NCBI RefSeq assembly: GCF_021130785.1
Contig: NC_060210.1
Span: 188,550,501 to 188,614,500 of the forward strand
Source of the DNA: Homalodisca vitripennis
Taxonomy: Eukaryota; Arthropoda; Insecta; Hemiptera; Cicadellidae
Direction: 5' to 3'
DNA length: 64,000 bases
Positions 21,659 through 33,325 of the stretch are shown in pieces (position 1 is the stretch's first letter; every line of letters begins with the position of its first letter). Under the pieces are notes generated by a model. The model saw nothing but the letters and a program-made list of their open reading frames with translations. It ran no database searches and was not told the origin of the DNA. Position numbers and translations under genes: made by a program.

Positions 21659-22427
21659 TAAATTACGGTACTTTGGGATTATACCGACCACACCCAGACA
21701 TGAATCGTTATTTCACATTTCGTTTCTACTGATTACTAGATTAGCGTAGAACAATATTTCGTCAATATAAAACAGGAATTGTCTTATCGCAAACCCCTCC
21801 CCATCCTCAGACAGAGGTCAAAGTCGAGCGTCTAGTAGATAACGTGATTGCAGAGTCTCGCCGCCCGTTCAGCTGGTGCATCGCTTTGTTGTACTTCCGT
21901 GTTTTACCTCTACATTTCTCCAAACACAAAAATTCAACAAAAACAAACATTTACCAAACTAAACTTTTTATTAAAAAAACACTCAAAACTTGTTTTTTTA
22001 TTCTTGATCACATTCCGCCACCCAAAATGCGAGTGCCTCCGGCCATCAGCGCGGGCTTCGACAGCACCTTCGGTGCTGCCCCGCGCTGATGTCGACGAAA
22101 GAAAAACATCCCTCGAGATAGTACCTATCAGTAAAATATCAAATTCTAGAGGGGCTAATCAGAAATATAAATTGAATTGTAATGGAAAGGCAATTATGTA
22201 CCGTGCAAATCACGTGATGCCGCGCGGTCTGCCGTAATCAGGATTCTCGAGAAAGATAAGATAACAGCGACAACAATAACGATCACAATACCTGGAAATG
22301 CTTGTAAGTTTGTAATTTTGTAATTGAAGAGTTGTTTTTTCGTTCTATCATGTTTGTTTCTATAAATTTCTATTTTTGTGTTCTTCATACTAGTGTGGTC
22401 GGTATAATCCCAAAGTACCTAAATTAC
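21659..22427. mobile_element. Non-autonomous DNA transposon (family T8), intact ends and 8-bp target duplication
   Basis: The element spans 21667-22419 with 27-bp perfect terminal inverted repeats beginning GGTACTTTGGGATTATACCG. It is flanked by TAAATTAC on both sides (21659-21666 and 22420-22427). The 8-bp duplication fits hAT, Merlin or P-like transposition; the ends match none that I know. Inside there is no transposase, but a 3'-end-like CAATAAA segment, a GC-rich patch at 22035-22090 and an AGATAAGATAACAGCGACAAC block. A related copy without its right end is nested at 37892-38304. Confidence 0.8.
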
Positions 22428-25400
22428 ATTATTGCGTGCTAAAATGAAATGTTGTATAAAATAAATGGCGCTTACAAAAAAACTCGTAAAAACGTAAAGA
22501 TATTTATAACTATTTCAACTTTGCATTAGTGATTATCAAAAATCTCATACTTTTTTGATTATATTCTTGAATTTTAAAAAAGTTACATGAACCACATTTA
22601 AGTTTTAAGATTAGTAAGATTCACGTTAGATTGATTTTAAATTATTGAGATATCTCACAACATTTGGTAGCCAAAAACAAAGGCGCTAAATGGTTAACAT
22701 TGCTCTTGTGAGACAAACTTAATGGCCGTACAGCTGACTCTAATGTTCATTAATTATGACACTAATCCCACTTCATTCCTCTGTTTGTTATGTAACAATG
22801 CTGTTACAATGAAGGACATTATACGATATTACGGAGTTACTTCAGCCTGTTTGCTTGCTTATTTTTGGCAAATAAGTCCTAACTAAAACGTTTATTTACT
22901 ATTAACAACAACTGTTGGCTATTAGCTTGTGATTTCGTAAAGATTTGGTTTGGAGCTAATTTTGAAATAGTAGAAAATTTTGTAATAACGCGAACTATAT
23001 GAATGGAAACTTTATTATGATTAAATTCGGTATTAGAAGGAATGAGTGCCGAAATGTTAGATTTATAATGCTTAATTATATTCACGGTTGCGTACATGCT
23101 TATTTTATAATTTTTGTAATTAATTATTATGAATTTTGTTGTTCTGTTGTTTTTTTTATAAATATCGCCCTCAAATACTTCTTTACAGTTTCCCATTCTT
23201 TTATACACGAGTTAGTACATAAAGGTCGTATTTTCACCCACAAACCTCAATTAGGATACCTTACATTAGGATTTATATATTTGTCATAAACAGTGATCCT
23301 ACTATATATATATAAAAAAATGTTCCTTCCTTTACTCAAAAACCATAATTTTGTTGATGTTTTAAATTATATTAGTTTAAAAATTGCGATAGCATGCGGG
23401 CTTAGTTAGATTTCTAAAATACTAGAAGGCCATCCCGCTCCTTTTTTAGTTGGTGGCGGAAGTCTGTTGTTTTTAGAATCGAAAAGCGTACAAATTTAAT
23501 CTCAAAAAATGCAAAAATACTTATTAATATTCCGGTTTCAAAAACACGCTAATACAGTGTATCATAAGCACATGTAAATCATATACGCTTATTTTTTTTC
23601 ATATATATCCATAAAATAGTGTTATTTAAAATAATTTAAGAGATCACAATTTTTTTTATTGGAGTTTAATTCAATCTAAAGTCGTATGTACGTCAATAAT
23701 CTTATGTGAATGCCAATTTGTTACTTTATTTAATATTTACGAAAATATTAATATAGTTGAAAATTACCTACATTGTATATATTAGACATATCAAAGAACA
23801 CTATCACACCATGTACAGCATACATTGTCGGTTTTTTTTGCGCTAAAATCGCTGGTAAATGTGTGGTTCCTATGTTAGAGTTGCCCAGCAGCGTTGGCCG
23901 CCCGACAGTAACCACCTCCTAAATGCCCCATTTAAATGCATTGAGTTGTTAGATTAAAAATGGTGAGAGGTGCTCAAGTATTTGTTTACATTCAAAGTCA
24001 TGAAAGTAATAACATTTATTATTCCTATCTCGCCCTTTGTAATTAATTATGTAAGTAATTAATTGTAATTAATTTATAGTGCAGCTTTGCACAGGTAGAA
24101 ATTAGGGATGTAAGTTCAGAGATACTTTTAAATACTTATGTTGGGAAATAGGGTTTTAAGTATAGTACATGATAAGTAGTGTTTTACAAATAGCATTTTT
24201 TTAAGTAGTAGCTAATCTTTGCTAATCTTTACTTGAGATGATGATCTAACAGATTTCTGTATAAATGAAACTTTGTTTTAAAAAATGTGTAGTTATATTT
24301 TTAAAATAGTGTTTTTCCAAATAGCAAATAAAATATGGGACACGATGCAAATAAATTAAATAATAATATTAAAAATTCAATAATAACAAAGAAGGAGCAT
24401 ATAATAACAGGCTTCCCTAAGGTTGCGTGCAAAAACTTCATATATTATGAAATTGGTATATATATACCATCATATAACTCATTCTTGGCTGTATAGAACT
24501 GAAGGATCATGCCAATTTAAAAGTGTACAGATGAAAGTTCCGGTAAGCTAGCAAGTGTACTACAATTTGTGCACTTAAGTTAATATTGTACCCAACTTTC
24601 AACATTGTCTCACGTGTTAAAATTCCATACGATTGTACACACATTGTTTACAAACTCATGTATTCAGCTACATTCTTGTTCCCATCATTGTTACTCATAA
24701 CACATGCGCCATCATCTAACTTAATGTATCTCATGTATAAATGAAGGTCCATGCAAAATTGAAAGTTTATTGTCAGTTCGTTTTTATATGTCGTGTGTAC
24801 AGATAGGTAGATAGACATACAGATATTAAATTGTCAAGTAATAGGCTTCACGAAAGGGTAGCCAATAACAAAATAATATAGTGATAGCATTATGGTTTTA
24901 TTGAATAATATTATAGTATATTATACTGATGTAAATCAAACCAGAAAGAACAACGCTGTAATAAGTATCCGAAAGAATTCTGTAAAATGTAGCGATTTAT
25001 GAGAGCTCCCAACAACGTGCTTTGTCTACTCGCTTCTAAACGTAGTTAGGTTAACTGCCGCTAGGTATTGCTAGCTGTCAAGGAACAGACTTGTTCTCAT
25101 TTGCTTCTACATGGATTCAAAATTAAATAAAACTAACGAAATTATTACTGACGTGTGTGGTGAGACCATCGTTAGTAGCAATAAGGTTTTACTAAAAGGC
25201 AAAATGAATCGCTATCAACGCCATCATATGGTTTTATAAACATATTTTTACAGTTTCAAGAGTTAATGGCTGTATCAGAGTTTTAAAAATGTGACCCTAT
25301 GTATAACTTACCTTTTCTTATTATATACCTCCAAATTATTAACTTACAATTACTCACAAATAATTATCTAAAACAATTGTAAAGTGTACTAGCGCATACG

Positions 25401-25533
25401 CGCAGTTTGAAATGAAAGTGGTCTTAATTGCACACAAAAGAAAACATATTCAATTGGAAAGGTTAGGACTATTAAGTCCTCTCTTACACCTAACCATAAA
25501 TTTATAAACGACATTTTAATGTAAAACAGAGCC

Positions 25534-25536
<3 letters not shown>
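22428..25536. other. Unassigned AT-rich sequence
   Basis: No gene or named repeat is seen. Short duplications occur (GCTAATCTTT twice near 24210; TAAATGAAACTT and TAAATGAAGGTC-like words at 24260 and 24735). Confidence 0.35.

Positions 25537-25599
<63 letters not shown>
25537..25599. repeat. (AT)n microsatellite
   Basis: About 31 AT units ending exactly where the GIY-YIG frame starts. Confidence 0.95.
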
Positions 25600-25602
<3 letters not shown>

Positions 25603-25977
25603 ACAAAAGCTGCGTTACGCACAAAAAAATATTCTATTGCAGAAGATATCACATGTAACAGTGAAAATGTAGTCTATAAATTATCCTGTCAACATTGCCC
25701 TAAAGACTACATTGGAGAAACATCTACGTCACTTAGGCTGAGGATGAACAATCATCGTGCCGATGTTCGACATCAAAATTTACTTAGACCCGTATCTGCA
25801 CACGCTGTCCAACACAATAAAACCTTTGAAAATTGTTTCTCTCTAATTGGCATCAAGAAGTTTCAAAATTATGACAATAAAGAATACACAAAATTATTAC
25901 TAAGAAGATATGAACAAGCAAACATAATGGCTCTTCAATCAAAATCACCAGTTGGATTAAATTTGAGACACAGCTAA
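25600..25977 (+). pseudogene. Penelope-like element GIY-YIG endonuclease fragment
   Basis: An open frame from 25600 to the stop at 25977 includes ENVVYKLSCQHCPKDYIGET (about residues 24-43), the VYxIxC-x-x-C-x-x-x-YIGET signature of the GIY-YIG nuclease of Penelope-like retroelements, with its zinc-binding-type CxxC. After it come SLRLRMNNHRADVR, SAHAVQHNKTFE and RYEQANIMALQSK, the RxxEH/HxR-like, H and E parts of the domain. The C-terminus is complete. The reverse transcriptase that should precede it is missing; the frame is cut by the (AT)n tract. It differs clearly in sequence from the 50-kb copy, so a second Penelope lineage is present. Confidence 0.75.
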
Positions 25978-26099
25978 TTTAAATTTATTATTCAAACTTT
26001 TTATCTATCTCTGTGTTTAGGAAAGGTTACATGTTTAATTTTCTACTTTGATACCATATGTTTTGTTTTGTTGTTTCCAATGTTTTTATAACCTTCATT

Positions 26100-26215
26100 C
26101 TTATATTTGTTTATATTTTATTGTATACATGCTTTTGATAATGTTACTGAAAAGTAACGAAATATTAAGCATTTCAAGTTGAAGAAACATGTTTTGTTTT
26201 CTTTTATACCTATAT
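26100..26215 (+). repeat. Penelope 3' UTR with GTTAC/GTAAC hairpin
   Basis: Downstream of the endonuclease stop, GTTACTGAAAAGTAACGAAAT forms a 5-bp hairpin followed by CGAAATATTAAGC. The CTGA and CGAAA boxes recall the hammerhead-like core at Penelope 3' ends, but stem II is not separable here, so the ribozyme call is weak. Confidence 0.3.
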
Positions 26216-26785
26216 ATATATATTATTTTTGTATATTCAAAAAAATAATCTAAATATGAAAATAATAAAATGAAAAGAAGGTTTTTCACTAAATTCAAAA
26301 TATATAAATAAAATAATAATTTCAAGGAAATTAACGCACATTCAACCATAACCTTTCATACAAAGCTATCGTTCCATACCCTATGCCATCTTCAACCCGA
26401 CGAGGCCCGAAAAACTGATGGTCCCCCACCGCACGATAGAAAATGACAAATAGACTTGTAATTTTGCATGCATGGTTTCGTTTTTATATAAATTATATTG
26501 AGCTAAATTACGGTGCAGTATCTCTTAACGGGATTTGGCTGAGCAATAGGGTTATGCCATTGAAGCTTAATGAGCTATAGATTGTGTATAATAAGAAGCA
26601 GTTCTAAATTATAATCTCACATGCATATATAGGTATGAAAAATGTAGATTAATAAAGTTATTGGGAAACTTTAGAAACTGGTTTTTAATCTTAAAACTAC
26701 ATACAGGACAGAAAAAGTTTTATATCACTAACATTTTGAATGATGAAAATGTAATAAAAAACATAACACAAAATTCATGACACTC
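26216..26785. other. Unassigned, with a fragment of a GGCTGAGC repeat
   Basis: GGGATTTGGCTGAGCAATAG at about 26530 belongs to a dispersed family also seen near 32480, 34700, 48255 and 55465. The rest is unassigned. Confidence 0.4.
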
Positions 26786-26789
26786 TATC

Positions 26790-26840
26790 ATAGCCCTAAC
26801 TTCGCCTAGTGAAATTAGACATTCTTTACTTTAATTTGCA
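26790..26840 (+). mobile_element. 5S-SINE tail fragment
   Basis: TAGCCCTAACTTCGCCTAGTG and ATTAGACATTCTTTAC match the tail of the 5S-derived SINE at 61675-61920. Confidence 0.6.
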
Positions 26841-27084
26841 AATTAAAGATAGTGAAAGAACTGCCCCCAGGGCTGATACCGCATTTTACATTGAAATATA
26901 CTGTTGAAATATTGAGTTTGATTAGTAACTTTTCGTTATATGTTCCTTAAAACTTAAATTTGGTACAAATTACTTTATACTATTTGCAAATTCTCAAAGG
27001 CATTTGCTATCAGATCCTCTAGAATTAATTGTATTCTTTTATGTGATAGACACTATCTCAAAGGATGTTATTCATAAGTTGCTT

Positions 27085-27150
27085 AAGTCACCTTAAAGCC
27101 GTTGGTCTCCAGGTTAAGTGATAGACAGGAGTTCTTAGTAATACTTTGAC
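27085..27150 (+). mobile_element. 5S-SINE body fragment
   Basis: AGTCACCTTAAAGCCGTTGG and CCAGGTTAAGTGATAG match the middle of the 5S-derived SINE. The 5S head and the tail are absent. Confidence 0.6.
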
Positions 27151-27157
27151 TTTTCAA

Positions 27158-27447
27158 CTCCAAACACTTTGTACGCCCTTATTTGTAGTTGTATAACTAT
27201 GAGAGATGTCTTTTTAAAGATACAATGATAAAAACCATCCAGAATCTGTTTAGTTTTTCTTGTAAACGTGTACTTTCTGAGTGTTTAAGCGATGACATTT
27301 TAAAGGGTTTGAGATTTTTGTCAATAACCAACAACACTACTGAAACAACTAAAAGGCTTTTAAGTGCGTACTAGTCATGAACTTAAACTAAGACATCTCT
27401 CATAATTGTACGCTTAAAAACATGATCATACAAGTGTTTGGAGTTTA
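27158..27447. mobile_element. Small inverted-repeat element
   Basis: The left arm (about 27158-27212: AACTCCAAACACTTTGTACG … TATGAGAGATGTCTTT) is the imperfect complement of the right arm (about 27389-27447: AGACATCTCTCATAATTGTACG … AAGTGTTTGGAGTTT). The arms are about 55 bp around about 175 bp. No coding capacity or clear target duplication is seen. Confidence 0.55.
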
Positions 27448-27860
27448 ATATATGGAGATTTTAGAAGAAGAAGAAGAAAACTGTGTAACGTGATATTTTA
27501 TAGTGCACAATATTTAACTTATACATATAGACTTCAGCATTGTCGTGACGGTTCGTGTCGAATAATTTCCTATTTATTAGTAGTTAATATTTTAAGCACA
27601 TAGTTTATTTTACTGGTTTTCTCAAATTTTACCAGAACTGTAGTCTGCAACTGCAACGCATGTTACTAACCTTACTTCATCTAGTCTGGCTGTTTGTCGT
27701 CTGCTGGCCACTGTCCCAACGCATCCTGTCCGCAGATCCACAGCCATTACAATCTTTGTTTGTGCATGGCTTGCTATACTATAACGCATGATTCTTATTG
27801 AATATAATTATTGTTGCATGTGCATTTGGTTTTCTTTTTTGTACTTATTTGGTGATCCAT
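27448..27860. other. Unassigned sequence
   Basis: Nothing nameable. It may hold the 5' UTR of the LINE that follows. Confidence 0.3.
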
Positions 27861-27917
27861 ATTGCATAATACTTGCATGAGTGTTTGTTCTATGAAATTG
27901 AAAGGGCTTTTTACAAG

Positions 27918-28838
27918 ATGGCTTCAGTGTACCCTGAGACTGCGTGTCCTTGCTGCCTCAAAATTGTCTTGGACTCTGAGAAAGGAATCCAATGTGATAA
28001 GGAGTGTCAACGTTGGTTTCATTCAGTATGCATCGGTATGTCTGATTCAATTTATAATGAATTGCCACGAATGTTAAGAAAGTATGGTATTGTGATAGAG
28101 TTGATTGCTCTGTCAAAGTTGACCAACTGCAAACTATGTCCGCTCATATTTCCGAAATACTAAAAAACATGTCTAAAGCTGTTACCAAAGACGAGATTAC
28201 TATCGTCAATGACGGCATTGCCGAAATAAAGAACGACTTAAAAGAAATACATAGGAAGCTGAATGAGTTTGAACCTCGGCTAAAATCTACTGAAGATAGA
28301 TTGGATATAATTGAAGAAAAGATAAATGGCATTGGCGATCGTGAATTCAAAGAAAATTATTCCAGAAGATATTTATCTCAGAGCTCAACGATCGTACAAG
28401 AAGAGCGCGCAACGTGCTGGTGTACAATATCCCTGAGAATAGGAGCACGAACAACCGGGGCCCAGGATTTCGCATGACAAGTCTCTAATGGTGAAACTGA
28501 TTCAGGTCGTCTCCCTAGATATTGGAACTAACGATATAAAGGTGCTGAGACTCGGAAAGCCAAACAAAGATAAACAACGGCCCATTAAGTTGATATTTCA
28601 TGAAGAAGCTGAGGCACGTAGATTTAATGAATTGTTCTCAAAGGACTTGGTTGCTGAGGCAGATGTAGCTTTCACAGACTTAAGTATCTCAAGGGATAGA
28701 ACACCCCGTGAAAGACAACGTTTGAAAAGTCTTAGAGCGGAGTTGGATGCTCGAGCAGGGAAGGGTGAGAAGAATCTTACCATAAAATACCGAAATGGAG
28801 TTCCTGAAATAACAAAAACGCAGTCAAAAAACGATTAA
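27918..28838 (+). pseudogene. LINE ORF1: PHD zinc finger plus coiled coil
   Basis: From the ATG at 27918 it reads ETACPCCLKIV, then GIQCDKECQRWFHSVC. A shifted frame near 28085 gives WYCDRVDC. Together these give the C2-C2-H-C-C2 ligand order of a PHD finger. A heptad-rich segment follows (28136-28350: ISEILKNMSKAV … EIKNDLKEIHRKLNEFEPRL … EDRLDIIEEKI), a coiled coil likely used for trimerisation. After a break near 28360-28490 a last segment (28488-28838) ends KNLTIKYRNGVPEITKTQSK. ORF1 proteins of this group package the LINE RNA. Two or three frameshifts make it defective. Confidence 0.7.
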
Positions 28839-28859
28839 ATGGCAATACACCAGCTATGT

Positions 28860-29605
28860 TTATTATCAAAAACGTAAATGGTCTGAGATCAAAACTGAAG
28901 AACCTGATAATGTCTGTCAATCTTAGTTTGTACAAAATAATCATTCTCACTGAAACAAATTTATCATCAGATATCTCTAACTCAGAGTTGGGTCTCTATA
29001 ATTATGCTGTGTTCAGGGAAAGATAGGTCCACCTCTTACCAGTGCTAAAGAGTCGGGTGGGGGAGTCATGATAGCTGTACATTCTGATTTCACCTCATTT
29101 GAGATTTGTTCTTTCTATAATGGATGTAGAGCATGTGTTTGTGTCTACCCGAACCTGCAATCGTGAAATAATATTTGGCGCTGCATATTTACCCCCCAGC
29201 TCACCGTCTGACAAGTATTCCCATTTTTGTGATGCAGTCGAGAGAAGTGTATATGGTGTCTGATCCTGGCACTTCAATCGTGATAGCAGGAGATTTCAAT
29301 CAACCATCAGTGAACTGGATAGATACCTCGGCCCTTGCTCCGCCTATCGGAGCCCAATTATTGATCGATATGTCAAACTTTCTTCAGCTATCACAAGTCA
29401 CAACGTTTCAAACAGCAGAGGAGTATTTCTCGATCTTGTATTCTCTTCTGATCCGGAACTGCAAGTGTTTCCATCTATTGACCCGTTGATAGTTGAAGAG
29501 AGTGCTCACCCAGCCCTCGAATTTATGCTTGCGGGTGACCATACCCCCAAAACCGCCATACGGCCTATGTACCGAACTTTAATAGATGCAATGTCGCTAG
29601 GGTAA
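28860..29605 (+). pseudogene. LINE AP-endonuclease domain
   Basis: Begins IKNVNGLRSKLKNL (28862), then IIILTETNLSSDI (about 28940), a SGGGVMIAVHSDF block (about 29053), the IVIAGDFNQPSVNW block (29279-29320, the GDFN motif), and SRGVFLDLVFSSD (about 29415). A GDHTP segment near 29535 replaces the usual SDH-type end. Several frames are involved, so it is broken. Confidence 0.7.
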
Positions 29606-30319
29606 ACGATTGGATCTCTCAACAGATGTACCCCGCTGAAAATTCTCTCATCGATGCGGAAGTCCTGTTTGTCAAGTTTTGTGGAGATTTGAGGGACGTC
29701 ATATTACAAAACTGCCTAACAAGAGAATTGGTCACAGCCCTTTCCCAGCTGGTTCTCAAAGCAGCTTCGTGAATGTGTTATTAAGAAAAAAATACTTCAT
29801 TCCCGTTTCAAGTCAACGATGAATTTAGAAGATTATAAAATATTTAGAGAAGCTCGCAATGAGTGTAAGAAATTATCAAGAGAAATGTTATTCTTCTTAT
29901 ATATCCAATGTTGAGGCGGGCCTATCAAATAATCCAAGGGACTTTTTGGGGCTATGTGCGGAATCTTAGAAGTAATAATTCTACTCAGAATTATCTTAAT
30001 CTTGGCAATCAAGTGGCTAGGGAACCGCACAGGATCTGTGAACTATTTGCTGATTTCTTTTTCTTCCATCTACAGAGTGCCCAGTGCTGCAGTTCCTGAA
30101 TACTCCTTTACCAACAACTTTAATCTTTCGATGTCCATGTTACAGCCACTGAAGTGGAAGGGATATTGAGGAGTCTGGATAGTTCTAAGGCCCAGGTCCA
30201 GATATGATTCCCCCGCGTGTTCTCAGGATGTGTGCAGAGGTTCTGGCTCCCCATCTATCGATACACTTCAAACAATTTACTAAGCCAGGGAGTGTTTCCT
30301 ACTAACCTAAAATCGGGAT

Positions 30320-31680
30320 TTCTTGTACTCTCACAAATCAGGATCCCGTTCTAATGTGAAAAATTATAGACCAATCGTCATTCAACCAGCTATGGCTAAA
30401 ATATTTGAGAAATTGGTCTTGGACAGAATGACTTTTACATTTAAGAATCTGATTATCCCTGAACAACACGGATTTCAGCGAGGAAGATCTACTGCGACCA
30501 ACTTAGTGGAGTTTACTAGTGTTGTTCTTCCTGCATTGTCGAGAGGGAAAACCAGGTGGATTGTGTTTATCTGGACTTCAGCAAGGCCTTCGACAGAGTT
30601 GGACATTCCCATTTGCTGAAAAAAACTTGAGGCTTTTGGTGTAACTGGAACCTTACACGCATGGTTTCGAAGCTACCTTGACGGCGTACTCTTCAGGTCA
30701 AGTATGCAGGAGCGCTCTCCAGACAAGTTAATGTTTTTGTCTGGTGTTCCCCAGGGATCACATCTGGGACCCTTTTTGTTCTCCATGTTTTATCAATGAC
30801 ATTGGTACTACTTTATCGAGCCTTATCTCCTGTTTGCTGATGACGTTAAGATCTTTGCTGAGATATCAAGTATATCCAACATCAGCAGGAACTTTCAAAG
30901 GGATCTACAACGAATTCAAGAACTGGTGTCAAGCAAGTGGTATGGACTTAAACACTGATAAATGCAACACTATGTCCGTACACCAGAGCTCATGAAATCC
31001 TGCAGTTCAATTATACGCTCTATGGTGTCACCTTCAGAGAGTTACGAGAACCCGTGACCTTGGAGTTCTCCTTACATCAACGCTGGACTTTGGTGAGCAC
31101 ATTCGCAGCATCGTCAGTAAAGCAGTCTCAATCCTAGGGCTTATATGCCGCACCTGTCGTCGTGGTTTCTCTGCTACTGTAGTCGGGACCCTGTATGCTG
31201 TTCTGGTCCGTCCGGTCCTCGAATTTTCTTCTGTGGTCTGGTCCCCCTACCAGGTTGGACACATCTCAATGCTTGAATCTGTTCAAAAGCGTGTGTTCAG
31301 AACTGTTGGTGTGAAGCTTGGTTATCCAGTATCTCGATGTCGATTTGGAGACAATGTCTAATTTTCTTCACCTTCCACCGCTGTCAGTTCGCAGAAACCT
31401 TAATGGACATGGTTTTTCCTTTTTAAGATCTTGAATGGGATGATCGAATGTCCAGCCATTCTTCAGGCAATAGACCTTCATATACCTCGTAGTCAAGCAC
31501 GGAGCTCCCAACTGTTCACCAGACGTCACCATCATACCAACTACCTTTACCACGGTACGATCCCGAGGCTGATGAGAACGGGCAACAGTATGTGTTCTGA
31601 CGTGGACTTCTTTGATCCGTCTTTTCGTCACTTCAGGAGAAACGTACTGGCAGCTATAACTTCACCAACTGGAGCCTGAA
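30320..31680 (+). pseudogene. LINE reverse transcriptase with FADD motif
   Basis: Conserved blocks in order: KNYRPIVIQPAMAKIFEKLV (about 30360), IIPEQHGFQRGRSTATNLVE (about 30452), a DFSKAFDRV block in a shifted frame (about 30574), SGVPQGSHLGP (about 30740), the catalytic FADD at 30833-30844 followed by VKIFAEI, and GMDLNTDKCNT (about 30942). The C-terminal part runs to the stop near 31680. Frame changes near 30570, 30620, 30780 and 31000 inactivate it. Confidence 0.75.
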
Positions 31681-32074
31681 AATCGACAGTGTGTTCTAAG
31701 TGATGAGTGCCTGGGTGGTGCCTTTAAAGGGCCACATCGTGCTTTATGCACGAATATTGGCTCTGTGATAGCAACTTAATAAGGGTCCACATAGTGCTGC
31801 GATGTTATATATTTGCTATCGTTACTGTTATCTATCTGTTATCTATATTTTATTATTTATGTTATTGTTACAATGTATTATATAGTTTATGTCCATTGTT
31901 ATTGTCCTAGTTACTTATATTGTTATGTACTGTTATTAATTTATTATTGTATATATTATTGTTGCACGCTGCTTCTAAGGTTACTAGTCCTCTTCTGAGC
32001 TAATTATTGATATTTTGTAAAATGGTGTATTGCCGTAAATGAAATAAATAAATAAATAAATAAATAAATAAATA

Positions 32075-32600
32075 TTGATCTTATCGGGCTAAAATCAAAG
32101 TGTATGCCAGCTCTTAAATTCCAGTTATACTAGCTATATAACAATTTGTTTTCGTAACTTCAATTTATTCTCTCCGATAATAATCTAAACTATAATTTAC
32201 CTTTTGTGATTTAGATTCAAATTACCTACTTAGATTTTCTGTCTTTCGAAATTGTAGCTGTAACACAGAACACAAAAAAAGATTTCCTCTTTTGACAGGC
32301 TTTAAGTCCAAGAAAGATATATAGACAAAGAGAATAATACTGGCAGGGGAGAGAGATAATTTAATTCACTCCTGGCCTGGTATTGTTATAATTTGTATAA
32401 TTTTAATTCCTTTCTATAGTGCAACAATCTATATAATTAACTTACACCTCATAATCACAACTACTAAGGGTAACTAAGTAATTGGCTGAGCGTTAGCGAA
32501 GCCTAACACTAATGGAGAGGAAAACATTTTCTCTTTCTCTACCGACGATATCTCTAGACCTATAGGCATGTCCATAAAGGGCATTTACACACTGTTATCT
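32075..32600. other. Unassigned, including a GGCTGAGCGTTAGCGAAGCC repeat fragment
   Basis: The fragment near 32485-32505 is shared with 34700, 48255 (inverted) and 55465. Otherwise AT-rich and unassigned. Confidence 0.4.
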
Positions 32601-32639
32601 ATCTTGCAGTTTCGCTGTGTTAAGGAACTTTCGAGGCAA

Positions 32640-33325
32640 CCGGTATTTAATATAAAACCACCAGCAGTAACCCGCAGCTTCACACTCGATTTCGTATGCT
32701 TTACACGTGTGTGAGAACTTCTGATTCGAAAGTATTTGTTTCGACGGCAATGTTGTGTTTGTGTTGCCACGATCAAAAAGGTCTTTCAAAAGTGTATATT
32801 TAAGGGCATTGTAATTTGCTCCGGTCTTAGTATTTTTGTGCCATAGTTGATTTTGCCTCGTTTCCCGATCAATAAAACATATGGAGTCATACATACACAG
32901 ATCTGAGAAGCCTACTTCTGTCAAAAAACCACTACAATGGCTTTTTAGAACAAAAAAAGATTTGTTAATATCAAGCTTACAGTACGCTTTCAATACTAAA
33001 ATGACTGTAATCAAATTGAAAATAGTAGTTAAACATATGTTTGTGGTGTCATAAAACAATGTTAACACAGAACACTTGATTACGTTAAATATTAACAGGT
33101 TCTTTCAATTAATATTCCACAACTTTATCAACCAACGTGGAATTTTTCGCAATCTTAGATACCAGTGGGGGGGGCGGTAAATCGGAGGGATTTTCGAAAG
33201 AATAATAGGCCTACATTCATACCAGGGATCATAAGAATGTCCAGGTAAAATGTCAGGAAAATCGGTTGAATAGTTTACGCGTGAAAGCGTAACAAACAAA
33301 CCAACTCACTCTCGCATTTATAATA
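32640..33325 (+). repeat. Dispersed repeat family A, copy 1
   Basis: In order: a degraded AGCAGTAACCCGCAGCTTC start, ACTTCTGATTCG, TTGCCTCGTTT, AGATCTGAGAAGCCTACTTC, and the end ATCGGTTGAATAGTTTACGC with GTGAAAGCGTAACAAACAAA and TTTATAATATT. Copies lie at 41660, 62100 (inverted) and 62920. This resembles the widespread insect repeats with a CGCGGCTTCGC start and a GTAACAAAC end; the class (RTE 3' part or SINE-like) is uncertain. A 157-codon minus-strand frame here is a chance frame. Confidence 0.65.

Larger units (their letters stand above)
27870..32074 (+). mobile_element. CR1/Jockey-group LINE with PHD-finger ORF1, near full length, inactivated
   Basis: In order: ORF1 with PHD finger and coiled coil (27918-28838), AP-endonuclease (28860-29605), reverse transcriptase with FADD (about 30320-31000), C-terminal region (to about 31680), 3' UTR, and a TGAAATAAATAAATAAA tail ending at 32074. 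Multiple frameshifts break ORF2. This is the most complete LINE of the window and differs from the 18.3-kb copy in sequence and tail. Confidence 0.8.

Noticed and set aside
31813..31998. Leucine/tyrosine-rich frame looking like a membrane peptide
   Set aside because: It is the low-complexity AT-rich 3' UTR of the LINE.
32595..33068. 157-codon minus-strand frame
   Set aside because: It lies antisense within dispersed repeat family A; the other copies of the family do not keep the frame.
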